From IMG/VR virus record IMGVR_UViG_3300042514_000757, positions 1-64,000 of that record: 64,000 bases of DNA. The stretch is one strand, 5' to 3'. Of this stretch, positions 1-6,916 are shown piece after piece (within the stretch, counting starts at the first letter, position 1; every line of letters begins with the position of its first letter). The notes below the pieces were generated by a model that was not told the DNA's origin, made no database searches, and saw only the letters and a program-made list of their open reading frames with translations. The position numbers and the translations under genes were made by a program. The DNA comes from a virus.

Positions 1-134
1 TGTTGCTCGTAGGTAGTATTAACTTCTTCTGCTGGTTTTGTTTGGTTTTCATTTGCCAGTTTCCATCCAGCAGCACCAGCACCAAAGATACTGGCAAGGG
101 CAGCAACAACAGAAATGGTTTTAGAAAAACTCAT
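1..134 (-). CDS. Partial small membrane-anchored protein
   Basis: The first 44 residues of a gene that runs off the left edge of the window. It starts MSFSKTISVVAALASIFGAG, a positively charged start and a short Ala/Gly-rich hydrophobic stretch that could be a signal peptide or membrane anchor. A polar segment follows. Its ATG overlaps the TGA of the upstream gene (TGATGA), so it is the last visible member of the coupled chain that begins near 1259. Function unknown. Confidence 0.7.
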   Translation of the reverse strand, partial: MSFSKTISVVAALASIFGAGAAGWKLANENQTKPAEEVNTTYEQ

Positions 135-313
135 CAATAATCTTCCTCGTCAAAGATAAAGTATTCGTAGATTGCAGACATCACGGCATCTTCAATCCTC
201 TCGATAATAGCACCTTCAGAAGGATTCTCAACGTGTTTGTGTGCTAACGCATACCCACGACGCACACCTTCTTCGATTGCCATTTCTAAGATGACACGGG
301 TTTTAGGTTTCAT
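134..313 (-). CDS. Small acidic hypothetical protein (59 aa)
   Basis: Starts MKPKTRVILEMAIEEGVRRG and ends in an acidic tail (FDEEDY). It is predicted to be largely helical, with no domain I recognise. The ATG overlaps the TGA of the upstream gene as ATGA, and its own TGA overlaps the next ATG. This position in a tightly coupled chain is the main evidence that it is translated. Typical of the early host-takeover clusters of cyanophages; function unknown. Confidence 0.75.
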   Translation of the reverse strand: MKPKTRVILEMAIEEGVRRGYALAHKHVENPSEGAIIERIEDAVMSAIYEYFIFDEEDY

Positions 314-453
314 TTCTTCACCTCACAAGCAGGAGTCATATCAACTAAGATTGCAGCAAGTTTCAATCCACCAAGCACCGCAGTTGGAGCAATAAAAATT
401 AACAACAGAATGCCAAGTGGAATGGCAACATATTCCTCAAAAAAGCTTTTCAT
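310..453 (-). CDS. Small single-pass membrane protein (47 aa)
   Basis: MKSFFEEYVAIPLGILLLIF opens a protein with one clear hydrophobic helix at about residues 9-32 and a short polar tail ending EVKK. It is coupled to both neighbours by 4-base overlaps (ATGA). No family recognised. It could alter the host inner or thylakoid membrane, but that is only inferred from the helix. Confidence 0.75.
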   Translation of the reverse strand: MKSFFEEYVAIPLGILLLIFIAPTAVLGGLKLAAILVDMTPACEVKK

Positions 454-635
454 TCTTCATCCTCCACAGGGAACATAGCAGCATACTCTTCATCAGTGAC
501 AGTGAGAATCTCTAAGGTGCCATTCTCAGTTGCCTCTGTGATTTCCTCATCATACATCACAAAGTAGCGAGCAAACTCGTGTAGACTGGTGCTGCCAAAC
601 TCAACAACACCATCAATCAGGCAGAGATAGTTCAT
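450..635 (-). CDS. Hypothetical protein (61 aa)
   Basis: An acidic protein (C-terminus FPVEDEE) with no membrane segment and no recognised motif. It overlaps its neighbours by 4 bases on both sides in the coupled early operon at 1-1259. Function unknown. Confidence 0.75.
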   Translation of the reverse strand: MNYLCLIDGVVEFGSTSLHEFARYFVMYDEEITEATENGTLEILTVTDEEYAAMFPVEDEE

Positions 636-832
636 CGCATTTCAGTCAGGACTTCAATAAAATCAATAATACAATCTTTGGGAATGTAGAATGGTTCTGC
701 AGTTTTCCGTTCTTCAATTCCGTGAGTTGCGTAAGGAGTAATCTCTACAGAACCTTCACCATCATCAGTGAATTGGTAGAACCAACCATCTTCGTGGTGA
801 ATACGAATTTGTTTTGTGATTTGGTAAGTCAT
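632..832 (-). CDS. Hypothetical protein (66 aa)
   Basis: Begins MTYQITKQIRIHHEDGWFYQ and looks like a small soluble alternating-strand protein. It is coupled by ATGA overlaps to the genes at 450-635 and 829-1065. No family recognised. Confidence 0.75.
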   Translation of the reverse strand: MTYQITKQIRIHHEDGWFYQFTDDGEGSVEITPYATHGIEERKTAEPFYIPKDCIIDFIEVLTEMR

Positions 833-1065
833 AAGATTACATCCTTGATTTCAGAAATGATTTCCCAGTGTGCATCTGCTTTGTCACCGAAACGATTACT
901 TCCAGTGCGAGTGCTGACCCACATAAAGTATTTGCGATTCTCTGATGCTAAGAATAACTCACCACCAGTATCCTGCTCTACAATACAAACAGGATTGTTA
1001 TCCATGATGTTAGCAAAACGATTCTTTGCCTTGCTAGATTTAGGTTTTACAATAACCTTTCTCAT
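829..1065 (-). CDS. Hypothetical basic protein (78 aa)
   Basis: The N-terminus is strongly basic (MRKVIVKPKSSKAKNRFANI) and is followed by a mixed soluble segment. The basic head might bind nucleic acid, which is an inference from composition only. Coupled in the early operon by 4-base overlaps. Confidence 0.75.
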   Translation of the reverse strand: MRKVIVKPKSSKAKNRFANIMDNNPVCIVEQDTGGELFLASENRKYFMWVSTRTGSNRFGDKADAHWEIISEIKDVIL

Positions 1066-1259
1066 TTATCAGCAATGATAGCAACAATCAAGATGGTAGC
1101 AATGGCACAAAGAACAATCAGAGCACTAATCCACAGAGGAGAAAGAACCCAGACCCAAGGCCAAGTAATATGACCAGTGAGTTTCAGACCAATAAACAGA
1201 ACAGTCAGCAGACCAGGGAATCCGATACCACTGGAGGAAGAAGAAGAATTGCTAGACAT
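1062..1259 (-). CDS. Two-helix membrane protein with Ser-rich head (65 aa)
   Basis: The start chosen is the ATG at 1259 (MSSNSSSSSSGIGFPG). A longer reading from 1280 would begin almost at the expected transcription start of the promoter at 1285-1313. After the serine run there are two hydrophobic segments, at about residues 15-30 and 38-62, with Trp/Pro between them, so two membrane passes are likely. It is the first gene of the operon running to the left edge. Confidence 0.7.
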   Translation of the reverse strand: MSSNSSSSSSGIGFPGLLTVLFIGLKLTGHITWPWVWVLSPLWISALIVLCAIATILIVAIIADK

Positions 1260-1284
1260 TTGCTTTGTTTCGTTCAACATTGAT

Positions 1285-1313
1285 AATATAACACCCCTCA
1301 ACCGTGAAGTCAA
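1285..1313 (-). promoter_or_regulatory. Host-type (sigma70-like) promoter
   Basis: On the minus strand TTGACT (1313-1308) and TATATT (1290-1285) are 17 bases apart, just upstream of the small-gene operon at 1-1259. The surrounding bases also form an inverted repeat (ACCCCT near 1318 and AGGGGT near 1292), so a hairpin and the promoter overlap. Confidence 0.7.
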
Positions 1314-1330
1314 GGGGTCATTGATAAGTG

Positions 1331-1867
1331 TTACGGATATTTGCCGACGATACCAATAGTATATCTTATCTGTCCACCAAATCCCGTGAATGATGGATCT
1401 ATGTCTGCTCTAATATCTGATACTACAGCTTTTCCATTTGCAACTTCTTCCAATACCTTGAGAAAATGTTTTTCCATTTCTGTTGTTGGTTTAGGAAAAG
1501 CAAAACATGTTGATACTGAAGTTCTAGTAACAGGTGATGTGGTTTTGCCATTACTAATCAATGCGTCTGCTTTAATATAATCACCATTCATATTCATTCT
1601 ACCATTCGATATAGTAGCAGTAGGAATGACTTGATCAGTTAAACCATTATATACTGAAAGTTCGTTAGTAGCAGCATTAAAGGATAGTTGACCATGCACA
1701 GGAGCATTAGTAATTGCAGTAGTAAATGCACCACTGTGAAGTGCATCCAGCTTCTTCCTCAATTCTTCCCTAAGTTTCTCCTCTCTATCTTCTACAACTT
1801 CCTCTACGACTTCTTCTTTCTTCTCACCATACATTTCGTCGAATGTATCGAGCAATGGATTAGTCAT
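1331..1867 (-). CDS. Hypothetical protein with charged coiled-coil head (178 aa)
   Basis: Residues about 14-42 are a Glu/Lys-rich helix likely to be a coiled coil. The rest is a Ser/Thr/Asn-rich, beta-prone domain ending GIVGKYP. Unlike its neighbours it is not tiny. It overlaps the next upstream gene by 8 bases. No family recognised; the composition is compatible with an oligomeric structural or binding protein, but nothing in the sequence proves a role. Confidence 0.75.
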   Translation of the reverse strand: MTNPLLDTFDEMYGEKKEEVVEEVVEDREEKLREELRKKLDALHSGAFTTAITNAPVHGQLSFNAATNELSVYNGLTDQVIPTATISNGRMNMNGDYIKADALISNGKTTSPVTRTSVSTCFAFPKPTTEMEKHFLKVLEEVANGKAVVSDIRADIDPSFTGFGGQIRYTIGIVGKYP

Positions 1868-2129
1868 AATTTCTCCGATAATACTCTAAGTTGCGGGGGG
1901 CAGTTGTAAGAAAATCACAGCGAATCTCAAACCATTTCCAGCGGAATGTGAATCCTGTTACAGATCGACTGCCGAAACTAATCAGCAGCATTGGGAATAT
2001 CTCAGTGGCAGGATAATCATCCCACTGAATACAAACATCTAGCAGTGAGAATAGAGGATACCATGGGAACAGTTGGAAATACCATTCATGCCCATAGTCT
2101 TCGTAGTGTGCTGCGTCAAATAGTTTCAC
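1860..2129 (-). CDS. Aromatic-rich hypothetical protein (89 aa)
   Basis: Unusually rich in Trp, Phe and Tyr, with a hydrophobic middle (about residues 40-60) that could insert in a membrane. It is coupled to 2126-2329 by a 4-base overlap. No family recognised. Confidence 0.7.
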   Translation of the reverse strand: MKLFDAAHYEDYGHEWYFQLFPWYPLFSLLDVCIQWDDYPATEIFPMLLISFGSRSVTGFTFRWKWFEIRCDFLTTAPRNLEYYRRNYD

Positions 2130-2329
2130 AGGTTCTCCACTTCTTTGGATAGGGTCATCATATCACCCTTATCAAGTACAGTCAAGTTATTGAGTTTCTG
2201 TGCTGTCATGCTCTTCACATGTTCCATGGTTTTGCGAATGATAGCAGCAACAAGTTTCTGTTCTGTATCTGCCCATGTGTTTCTCTCATGCCATATATCA
2301 TCCATGAGTTTTTGTGCTCTAGTTGTCAT
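2126..2329 (-). CDS. Hypothetical helical protein (67 aa)
   Basis: Begins MTTRAQKLMDDIWHERNTWA and is predicted to be all helical and soluble. Coupled by ATGA overlaps on both sides. Function unknown. Confidence 0.75.
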   Translation of the reverse strand: MTTRAQKLMDDIWHERNTWADTEQKLVAAIIRKTMEHVKSMTAQKLNNLTVLDKGDMMTLSKEVENL

Positions 2330-2541
2330 TTTCCTAACCTCAATACACGCTCATCAGACAGCTGGGGGTGAAACAAATCATCATATGGGTAGATGTATTC
2401 ATCATACCACCCAGAACAAATGGCTTCCCAGAACTCACCATATCCCCACTTATCACCGTCATTATAGCAGTCTAGAGCATACCAGAAGTCGTGGAATCCG
2501 TCAAGGAAATCTTGCCACTTTGATTGTGTCTCAAATCTCAT
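2326..2541 (-). CDS. Hypothetical Trp/Tyr/Asp-rich protein (71 aa)
   Basis: An acidic, aromatic-rich protein (many W, Y, D; for example KWQDFLDGFHDFWYALDCYN). The ATG overlaps the TGA of the 59-residue gene upstream. No recognised domain. Confidence 0.75.
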   Translation of the reverse strand: MRFETQSKWQDFLDGFHDFWYALDCYNDGDKWGYGEFWEAICSGWYDEYIYPYDDLFHPQLSDERVLRLGK

Positions 2542-2717
2542 GATGTTTCATCACTCCAATAGTATTTTAGTTGATCTCCAGTAATATTCAAGTGATAGAT
2601 TTTGCCATCCTGACCATAAACACCGATCCACAGTGCTCTTTCATTCATACTTTCCAGATGAAACATCTTCACATCTTCCAGTACAATTTCATCTGGATTT
2701 TCAGTAAATCTACTCAT
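2538..2717 (-). CDS. Small hypothetical protein (59 aa)
   Basis: Reads MSRFTENPDEIVLEDVKMFH and ends YYWSDETS. The ATG overlaps the stop of the 100-residue gene upstream, and its TGA overlaps the next ATG. This coupling on both sides is why I accept it despite its size. Function unknown. Confidence 0.75.
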   Translation of the reverse strand: MSRFTENPDEIVLEDVKMFHLESMNERALWIGVYGQDGKIYHLNITGDQLKYYWSDETS

Positions 2718-3016
2718 GAGTAATTAAAGTGTAAATGTGTTTCCCAAGTAAAAGCAGGTTGGTCTCTCCATTGCATCATTTCTGCGACGAAATATGGAAT
2801 AAACCTTGTATATTTGTCTAGAAACTCCCTCTCAGTAAGTTCCTCAAAACCTTGCATATAATAATCACAATCAACAAACTTTACGAACTTTTCATACTCT
2901 CGGTCTCTATCATCAATTTTCTGATAGTTACGGCAGATCTTCAACCAAAATGATCTACCCTCACCAGTCGCACAATAATCAATCGCAAAGAAACGATAAA
3001 AAGGTTTGTCATCCAT
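2714..3016 (-). CDS. Hypothetical protein (100 aa)
   Basis: Soluble, aromatic and charged (MDDKPFYRFFAIDYCATGEG). It overlaps the downstream gene by 4 bases and the upstream gene by 8. No domain recognised. Confidence 0.75.
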   Translation of the reverse strand: MDDKPFYRFFAIDYCATGEGRSFWLKICRNYQKIDDRDREYEKFVKFVDCDYYMQGFEELTEREFLDKYTRFIPYFVAEMMQWRDQPAFTWETHLHFNYS

Positions 3017-3407
3017 TGTTTTGTCTCACTCTTTTAAGAAATGCAGTTGCTTGCTCATCCAATCGTTCAATCAAATCTTCAATATCAGTAATTGCAATAT
3101 GAGTGTATTCTTGATTGAGGTGTTCACAGCGAAGCGCATCAATCATTGATTGAAATGCAATCATTTGCTGATGTTCTGGTGTGATAGGTGTTCCGTGAGG
3201 AAGTCCAGCACATTCCATATTGTAGTAATCATTATATCGTTGAAGAACACGATTACTTCTCTCGCGGCGTTCTGCTTCTTCAAGCATTTCTTCGTGTGTC
3301 ATAGTGTTTTTCCTCGCTGCCCAACCTAGATTAGGCCAAGTGTCATGATAGATTTGATTGAGTTTCTCGTTATCGTAGTATGTCAAATCGGATACCTTTC
3401 GAAACAT
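3009..3407 (-). CDS. Hypothetical helical protein (132 aa)
   Basis: Mostly helical and charged, including an Arg/Glu-rich stretch (EEMLEEAERRERSNRVLQRY at about residues 38-57) that could be a coiled coil. It overlaps the upstream gene by 25 bases. A later start is possible but I see no better ribosome binding site. Function unknown. Confidence 0.7.
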   Translation of the reverse strand: MFRKVSDLTYYDNEKLNQIYHDTWPNLGWAARKNTMTHEEMLEEAERRERSNRVLQRYNDYYNMECAGLPHGTPITPEHQQMIAFQSMIDALRCEHLNQEYTHIAITDIEDLIERLDEQATAFLKRVRQNNG

Positions 3408-3592
3408 GCAGAATTGTACATTCCAGGATGCCCAACAATCTTAATCTTAGTGTGCTGTGTATGGACCTCTACACGCTCCACACCATAAACGTACCCCTGA
3501 GTCAAGACTTTGTTCGGATCATCGTTAGAACCCCACGCAATCTGCTCTGGTGAGCATCCAAGAAAGTAAACAGTGTCTCCAGGATTAAACAT
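3383..3592 (-). CDS. Hypothetical protein, possibly SH3-like (69 aa)
   Basis: The sequence pattern MFNPGDTVYFLGCSPEQIAW...VYGVERVEV...TKIKIVGH resembles small SH3-like beta-barrels (GD-V, then alternating strands). This is an inference from the pattern, not a family assignment. Its ATG overlaps the TAA of the gene upstream (TAATG). Confidence 0.7.
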   Translation of the reverse strand: MFNPGDTVYFLGCSPEQIAWGSNDDPNKVLTQGYVYGVERVEVHTQHTKIKIVGHPGMYNSACFERYPI

Positions 3593-3762
3593 TACAGAAT
3601 ACCTACCGATTTAAGATAACGACGATATGCCATATAACGTCCTAGGTGTGGTTGCCCAGGAACATTTAGTTGATGGCAGATTTCACTATAGCATAAAAAT
3701 TCGTACCATGGAGTCGTTGGATCGAGAACATGATACGGATATTCACGATTAGAGTTTTCCAC
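3592..3762 (-). CDS. Small hypothetical protein, GTG start (56 aa)
   Basis: A GTG-start reading frame (VENSNREYPYHVLDPTTPWY to KSVGIL) that fills the gap between two accepted genes. It overlaps the upstream gene by 14 bases and its stop shares a base with the next ATG (TAATG). A GAGG motif lies 9 bases before the GTG. The aromatic, Pro-rich composition resembles its neighbours. Confidence 0.6.
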   Translation of the reverse strand: MENSNREYPYHVLDPTTPWYEFLCYSEICHQLNVPGQPHLGRYMAYRRYLKSVGIL

Positions 3763-3976
3763 CTACCACACCCTCATACGAAGACCCAACATTGTCACTC
3801 CATCCTTCTTGTACTCCCTTAAGATAAAACCTGGTGGCAGAAATACATAATTCTTTCGTGAGGGACGTGATAAGTGGTTTCCCATCTTTGTCAAAAGAGT
3901 GCCACAATTTGTACGGAGTTTCTTCAACATAAAAGGCATCATCATAGAAAGTTCGTTCGTTGTTCTGGTTGCTCAT
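3749..3976 (-). CDS. Hypothetical protein (75 aa)
   Basis: The start at 3976 (MSNQNNERTFYDDAFYVEET) was chosen because AAGGAG lies 6-7 bases upstream. A longer reading to 4015 has no such site and would overlap the membrane protein gene further. Soluble; no recognised domain. Confidence 0.7.
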   Translation of the reverse strand: MSNQNNERTFYDDAFYVEETPYKLWHSFDKDGKPLITSLTKELCISATRFYLKGVQEGWSDNVGSSYEGVVGGKL

Positions 3977-4172
3977 CAGGTACTCCTTCAATAATAATCT
4001 TGGCTGGTTCATCATTCCAGTGTCGAATCACACCAGCAACAATGAACATGTTTGTAATTAAATACGTTGCAAATATAATCGTCCTGACAATCGCAACTTT
4101 ATCAGCAACACAATCTTTCTTGTGTGCCTTTTCTCCTAGTGCCTTCGCCCAAAGTCTCCACATCACACCCAT
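3942..4172 (-). CDS. Single-pass membrane protein (76 aa)
   Basis: A basic N-terminus (MGVMWRLWAKALGEKAHKKD), one hydrophobic helix at about residues 28-50, and an acidic polar C-terminal tail. It overlaps the upstream gene by 10 bases and the downstream one by 35. Function unknown. Confidence 0.7.
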   Translation of the reverse strand: MGVMWRLWAKALGEKAHKKDCVADKVAIVRTIIFATYLITNMFIVAGVIRHWNDEPAKIIIEGVPDEQPEQRTNFL

Positions 4173-4687
4173 TCTGGTTTTCTATCTGGTTTACGAAGGT
4201 AATTATCCTTTACCCAAGGTTTAGATGCAACATACATTTTATATGCTGTAACATCATCTATGTTACTATCTAGTTTGTATTCGTTGGGCATGGCACGGGC
4301 AAACTTTTCCACGTTGGTATATTCGTAGATAGAAGTTCCTTTAGAGTGCATCATTGCCATTGCCTCTTCAATAGTAGACTGACAAGAATGACGTTTACCA
4401 TACCTGTGAGTATACTCGAAGCAAAGACCCAATCCATGAGCAATCAACCATGCTAAGTTAGCATGACTTTGTGCTGCCCATTGAGTACAGGGATGATTGC
4501 GAAATGCACCTTTAGTAGTTGCATAAGCATCACCATCTTGCTTGTGAATAGGACCCCAACTATGATACCAGTCAGAATAAACAATAGAGAGCATTTGACA
4601 TGTCTCTAGAGCCATTTTGACTACATGTTTGTCGGGTAGCAATGTTGCAGCAACAACAGGATCTTTATCGACTACGAATATATTCAT
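4163..4687 (-). CDS. Conserved phage protein of unknown function (174 aa)
   Basis: Starts MNIFVVDKDPVVAATLLPDK, then HVVKMALETCQMLS and later FRNHPCTQWAAQSHANLAWL. I recognise this from memory as a conserved family widespread in large phages and cyanophages, usually left unannotated. It has conserved His, Cys and Trp positions that could form an active or metal site. The sequence alone does not show what it does. It is one of the few full-size genes in the early cluster and overlaps both neighbours. Confidence 0.75.
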   Translation of the reverse strand: MNIFVVDKDPVVAATLLPDKHVVKMALETCQMLSIVYSDWYHSWGPIHKQDGDAYATTKGAFRNHPCTQWAAQSHANLAWLIAHGLGLCFEYTHRYGKRHSCQSTIEEAMAMMHSKGTSIYEYTNVEKFARAMPNEYKLDSNIDDVTAYKMYVASKPWVKDNYLRKPDRKPEWV

Positions 4688-4817
4688 GATAAAGTTTGAT
4701 GTACTTCTGGTAGAGTAGTTCTAGTGTAGCAGCATCTTCGGATTCGTCAAGTTCCAGCAAAGTATCTCTACAATCCTGCAACTTGTCACACAATTTCATA
4801 ATATCTAGATGACTCAT
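4665..4817 (-). CDS. Small helical protein (50 aa)
   Basis: MSHLDIMKLCDKLQDCRDTL through YIRSR; an amphipathic, probably coiled-coil helix throughout. It overlaps the upstream gene (ATGA) and the downstream gene by 23 bases. Accepted on coupling and composition; function unknown. Confidence 0.65.
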   Translation of the reverse strand: MSHLDIMKLCDKLQDCRDTLLELDESEDAATLELLYQKYIKLYHEYIRSR

Positions 4818-4993
4818 GTTACTTGTTCCCTAACTTGTGTGTAGACAACATCAAACATTTCATCAAGAATATCAGAACAACGCCAATACTCATTGCTGTC
4901 AAGAATAGTTTTATCCAGTTGATAGCGACGGACTGCATCATAGATGAGTCGGAGTTCTGCGTGATTAAACTTCGGAAGTGTAGTCTGCGTCAT
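4814..4993 (-). CDS. Small helical protein (59 aa)
   Basis: MTQTTLPKFNHAELRLIYDA to VYTQVREQVT, with no membrane segment. Its TGA overlaps the ATG of the next gene, and it lies inside the coupled early chain. No family recognised. Confidence 0.7.
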   Translation of the reverse strand: MTQTTLPKFNHAELRLIYDAVRRYQLDKTILDSNEYWRCSDILDEMFDVVYTQVREQVT

Positions 4994-5138
4994 GATACTT
5001 TAGATACTCACGGAAGGTCATTTTCATTTCTTTCTGCGTCATACCACAATGGGCAGCAGCAGCGGGGAGGTTCATCGTAGCACGAAAGAGTGCTTGATTT
5101 GCCTCCTTAACGTTTTCTGGTGTGGTTTTTACTCCCAC
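4965..5138 (-). CDS. Small helix-turn-helix-like protein, GTG start (57 aa)
   Basis: GTG start at 5138 with AGGAG 7 bases upstream, overlapping the stop of the gene at 5129. The stretch LPAAAAHCGMTQKEMKMTFR (about residues 24-43) has the spacing of a helix-turn-helix, with a small residue at the turn and a hydrophobic core. A DNA-binding role is therefore possible but unproven. Overlaps the downstream gene by 29 bases. Confidence 0.6.
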   Translation of the reverse strand: MGVKTTPENVKEANQALFRATMNLPAAAAHCGMTQKEMKMTFREYLKYHDADYTSEV

Positions 5139-5335
5139 TTAAAATCTCCTGTATGTAGATTATCGAGTTTGTCAAACAGTTTGTCAACCGATTTCAGTTT
5201 CTCAATGTTACACATGAGATCTGCAATTGCTTGATTGATCATTGGTCGTTCGTTTCGTGCTGCAAAAGCAAGTGCATTACGCAACGATGCTTGTGCTTCA
5301 TCCAGCGATTCTTCTACTTGTTGCGATAATGCCAT
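5129..5335 (-). CDS. Hypothetical helical protein (68 aa)
   Basis: MALSQQVEESLDEAQASLRN and the following residues form a charged helical protein ending GDFKWE. The following gene starts inside its last codons. Function unknown. Confidence 0.7.
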   Translation of the reverse strand: MALSQQVEESLDEAQASLRNALAFAARNERPMINQAIADLMCNIEKLKSVDKLFDKLDNLHTGDFKWE

Positions 5336-5337
5336 AA

Positions 5338-5589
5338 TTAAGTCATTGCGAGTTGAATAAGTTTTGCCACCTCAATGATAGCAAAGAAGGAACGGACGAC
5401 AATCATATCCCACATTTTAACCTTATAGAAATAAGGCCATGAGAGAAGATTACCAACCAGTCTAACATAGACTCCGAGTTCTACGCTATTGAACAATACG
5501 ACTGCATACCCGACGATAAACAGAAGATTCCCAATAATTCTGCAAATGTTTAACATTGGGAATCTATGGATCAATCGGATGCTCGCCAT
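5338..5589 (-). CDS. Multi-pass membrane protein (83 aa)
   Basis: Two or three hydrophobic helices (about residues 14-33, 40-53, 64-82) with a Trp/Tyr/Lys-rich loop (SWPYFYKVKMWDM) between. The start is uncertain: 5589 (MASIRLIH) or 5556 (MLNICRII), with no clear ribosome binding site for either. Probably an inner-membrane protein of the early set. Confidence 0.65.
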   Translation of the reverse strand: MASIRLIHRFPMLNICRIIGNLLFIVGYAVVLFNSVELGVYVRLVGNLLSWPYFYKVKMWDMIVVRSFFAIIEVAKLIQLAMT

Positions 5590-5756
5590 TGTGTAAGTTT
5601 AGCACGTTTTTGCTGAAATTCTTCAACAGCATCAAGAATGATTTTAGCAGATTCTTGAGCATCTGCTTCATCCCAACCATCATTCTGCTGCCCACTGATA
5701 TAGTAGGAGTACAGTTGATCTTTGATTGCATCCATTAGTTTATCGTAGTGTGTCAT
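5571..5756 (-). CDS. Hypothetical acidic helical protein (61 aa)
   Basis: MTHYDKLMDAIKDQLYSYYI, then a helical, acidic remainder. The ATG overlaps the TGA of the 46-residue gene upstream (ATGA). No recognised domain. Confidence 0.7.
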   Translation of the reverse strand: MTHYDKLMDAIKDQLYSYYISGQQNDGWDEADAQESAKIILDAVEEFQQKRAKLTQWRASD

Positions 5757-5893
5757 CCTACCAGTTGTCGAATAAGTTCTTCTTCATCACCGAGGACTGC
5801 ATCAGTCCAGTTGTCATCTTCATCAAACTCATTGATACGATCGTATTGATCAATCAGAGAGAAATCGAAGTTGTCCATGAGGTCGTCTGTCAT
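5753..5893 (-). CDS. Very acidic small protein (46 aa)
   Basis: MTDDLMDNFDFSLIDQYDRI followed by more Asp/Glu; roughly a third of residues are acidic. First gene after the promoter at 5904-5932 and coupled to the next by ATGA. Acidic early phage proteins sometimes mimic DNA or bind host polymerase; that is a family-level idea, not shown here. Confidence 0.7.
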   Translation of the reverse strand: MTDDLMDNFDFSLIDQYDRINEFDEDDNWTDAVLGDEEELIRQLVG

Positions 5894-5903
5894 TAACAAG
5901 ATT

Positions 5904-5932
5904 AGTATAGGGTAAAGAAAAGGGGGTGTCAA
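5904..5932 (-). promoter_or_regulatory. Host-type promoter with -35 inside a terminator loop
   Basis: TTGACA (5932-5927), a 17-base spacer and TATACT (5909-5904) precede the gene at 5753-5893. The -35 hexamer lies exactly in the loop of the hairpin at 5921-5938 that should end the preceding transcript. Confidence 0.8.
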
Positions 5933-5938
5933 GCCCCC
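5915..5938 (-). terminator. Rho-independent terminator
   Basis: On the minus strand AGGGGG-CTTGACA-CCCCCT followed by TTTCTTT, just after the stop of the membrane gene at 5945. The loop carries the next promoter's -35 box. Confidence 0.7.
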
Positions 5939-5944
5939 TATTGA

Positions 5945-6169
5945 TCAGTTCTTCTTATGGTTCCATGGGATCGGGGGAAGTCCTAACTCTTTGTTGAACT
6001 TATTTAGATCCCTAAGAAGTTTCCACTTGAAGTATATTCGCATTACTTCTGTTTGTGCGTGTCTGATCTTAATATTCATAAAAACTAAAATCTGATTCAT
6101 TCCCTCTGGATATTCCCAGAATAAGTACACAAGTACAAGAAGAAATAGAATAAAAAACTGATAATTCAT
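5945..6169 (-). CDS. Single-pass membrane protein (74 aa)
   Basis: An N-terminal hydrophobic helix (MNYQFFILFLLVLVYLFWEY) followed by a basic, helical soluble part ending WNHKKN. The orientation suggests a short outer end and a cytoplasmic tail. Followed by the terminator at 5915-5938. Function unknown. Confidence 0.75.
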   Translation of the reverse strand: MNYQFFILFLLVLVYLFWEYPEGMNQILVFMNIKIRHAQTEVMRIYFKWKLLRDLNKFNKELGLPPIPWNHKKN

Positions 6170-6175
6170 TTAGTT

Positions 6176-6385
6176 TTAGAAAACAAATTTATATTGACTC
6201 TCAGATCCATAGGCATACCCTCTAGGAGGAGCAGGAGTAGCAGCAGGGTATGGTTGTCCAAAAACAACAGGTGCTGCATATAATTTTCTGATTAAATAAC
6301 CTTCTGGAGTCTGAAGAGTTTCCCCATATCGTATCTGTGGGGCTACATTTTGAGGTACCGTAATAATTGTTGGAGCATCAATCAT
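6176..6385 (-). CDS. Hypothetical Pro/Tyr-rich protein (69 aa)
   Basis: Soluble, rich in Pro, Ala and Tyr, probably extended (for example VFGQPYPAATPAPPRGYAYG). Its ATG overlaps the TGA upstream. No recognised domain. Confidence 0.7.
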   Translation of the reverse strand: MIDAPTIITVPQNVAPQIRYGETLQTPEGYLIRKLYAAPVVFGQPYPAATPAPPRGYAYGSESQYKFVF

Positions 6386-6546
6386 TTCTGTAAGTAGGGG
6401 TCAAATACTGTAAGCAGATGTTCCCACATCTGTTTCTCTTGCTTAGAAGTCTGCTTTGTAGTTTGTTCCCAGTCAAGTAGTACATTGACCAAAAATTTAC
6501 ATTCTGAAGTAGACAACTCAATGGTCTTTAGATTGTTCAACATCAT
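6382..6546 (-). CDS. Small hypothetical protein (54 aa)
   Basis: MMLNNLKTIELSTSECKFLV to FDPYLQK, predicted helical. The ATG could be either of two adjacent methionines. Its TGA overlaps the next start. Function unknown. Confidence 0.7.
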   Translation of the reverse strand: MMLNNLKTIELSTSECKFLVNVLLDWEQTTKQTSKQEKQMWEHLLTVFDPYLQK

Positions 6547-6555
6547 GATTAGTTT

Positions 6556-6669
6556 TTAGAAAGAGTAATCGTAAGAATATTCGATATCCAGTTCTGGATA
6601 ATCGTCGTATTGGACATCATCTTCTTGAGATGAATTTTCGTAGAATGATACTTCTTCAGGAAGATCCAT
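6556..6669 (-). CDS. Very acidic Tyr-rich peptide (37 aa)
   Basis: MDLPEEVSFYENSSQEDDVQ, then more Asp/Glu/Tyr. The start is the ATG one base after the TGA of the basic protein upstream. The pairing of a very basic gene (6671-6853) with a very acidic one directly behind it is suggestive of partners, but that is inference. Confidence 0.5.
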   Translation of the reverse strand: MDLPEEVSFYENSSQEDDVQYDDYPELDIEYSYDYSF

Positions 6670-6670
6670 T

Positions 6671-6853
6671 TCAGCACCAGTCTTCTTCAGTGAATTCATT
6701 GTAGTTAGCATTGAATTTTTTATTGCCTTTGTTTTTACGACCTTGCTGATAATCATCTTCGGAACGATAACGTTCTGAATTTGCACGATAACGCTTATCC
6801 TTGGAAACTTTCCCCCAGGAGTGATAATCATCACGTCGATATGTACGACCCAT
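6671..6853 (-). CDS. Very basic Arg/Lys/Tyr-rich protein (60 aa)
   Basis: MGRTYRRDDYHSWGKVSKDK, then a run of RYR/KNKGNKK segments and an acidic end (FTEEDWC). The composition suggests nucleic-acid binding and disorder. First gene after the strong promoter at 6888-6916. No family recognised. Confidence 0.7.
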   Translation of the reverse strand: MGRTYRRDDYHSWGKVSKDKRYRANSERYRSEDDYQQGRKNKGNKKFNANYNEFTEEDWC

Positions 6854-6887
6854 TAGTTTTTGTGTCTTTCGAATGAACTACTTCTAT

Positions 6888-6916
6888 ATAGTACCTCATG
6901 AGGCGAGACCTGTCAA
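6888..6916 (-). promoter_or_regulatory. Host-type promoter
   Basis: TTGACA (6916-6911), 17 bases, TACTAT (6893-6888; TATATA overlaps it two bases further on). It reads into the basic/acidic pair at 6556-6853 and starts right after the end of the oxygenase island. Confidence 0.75.
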
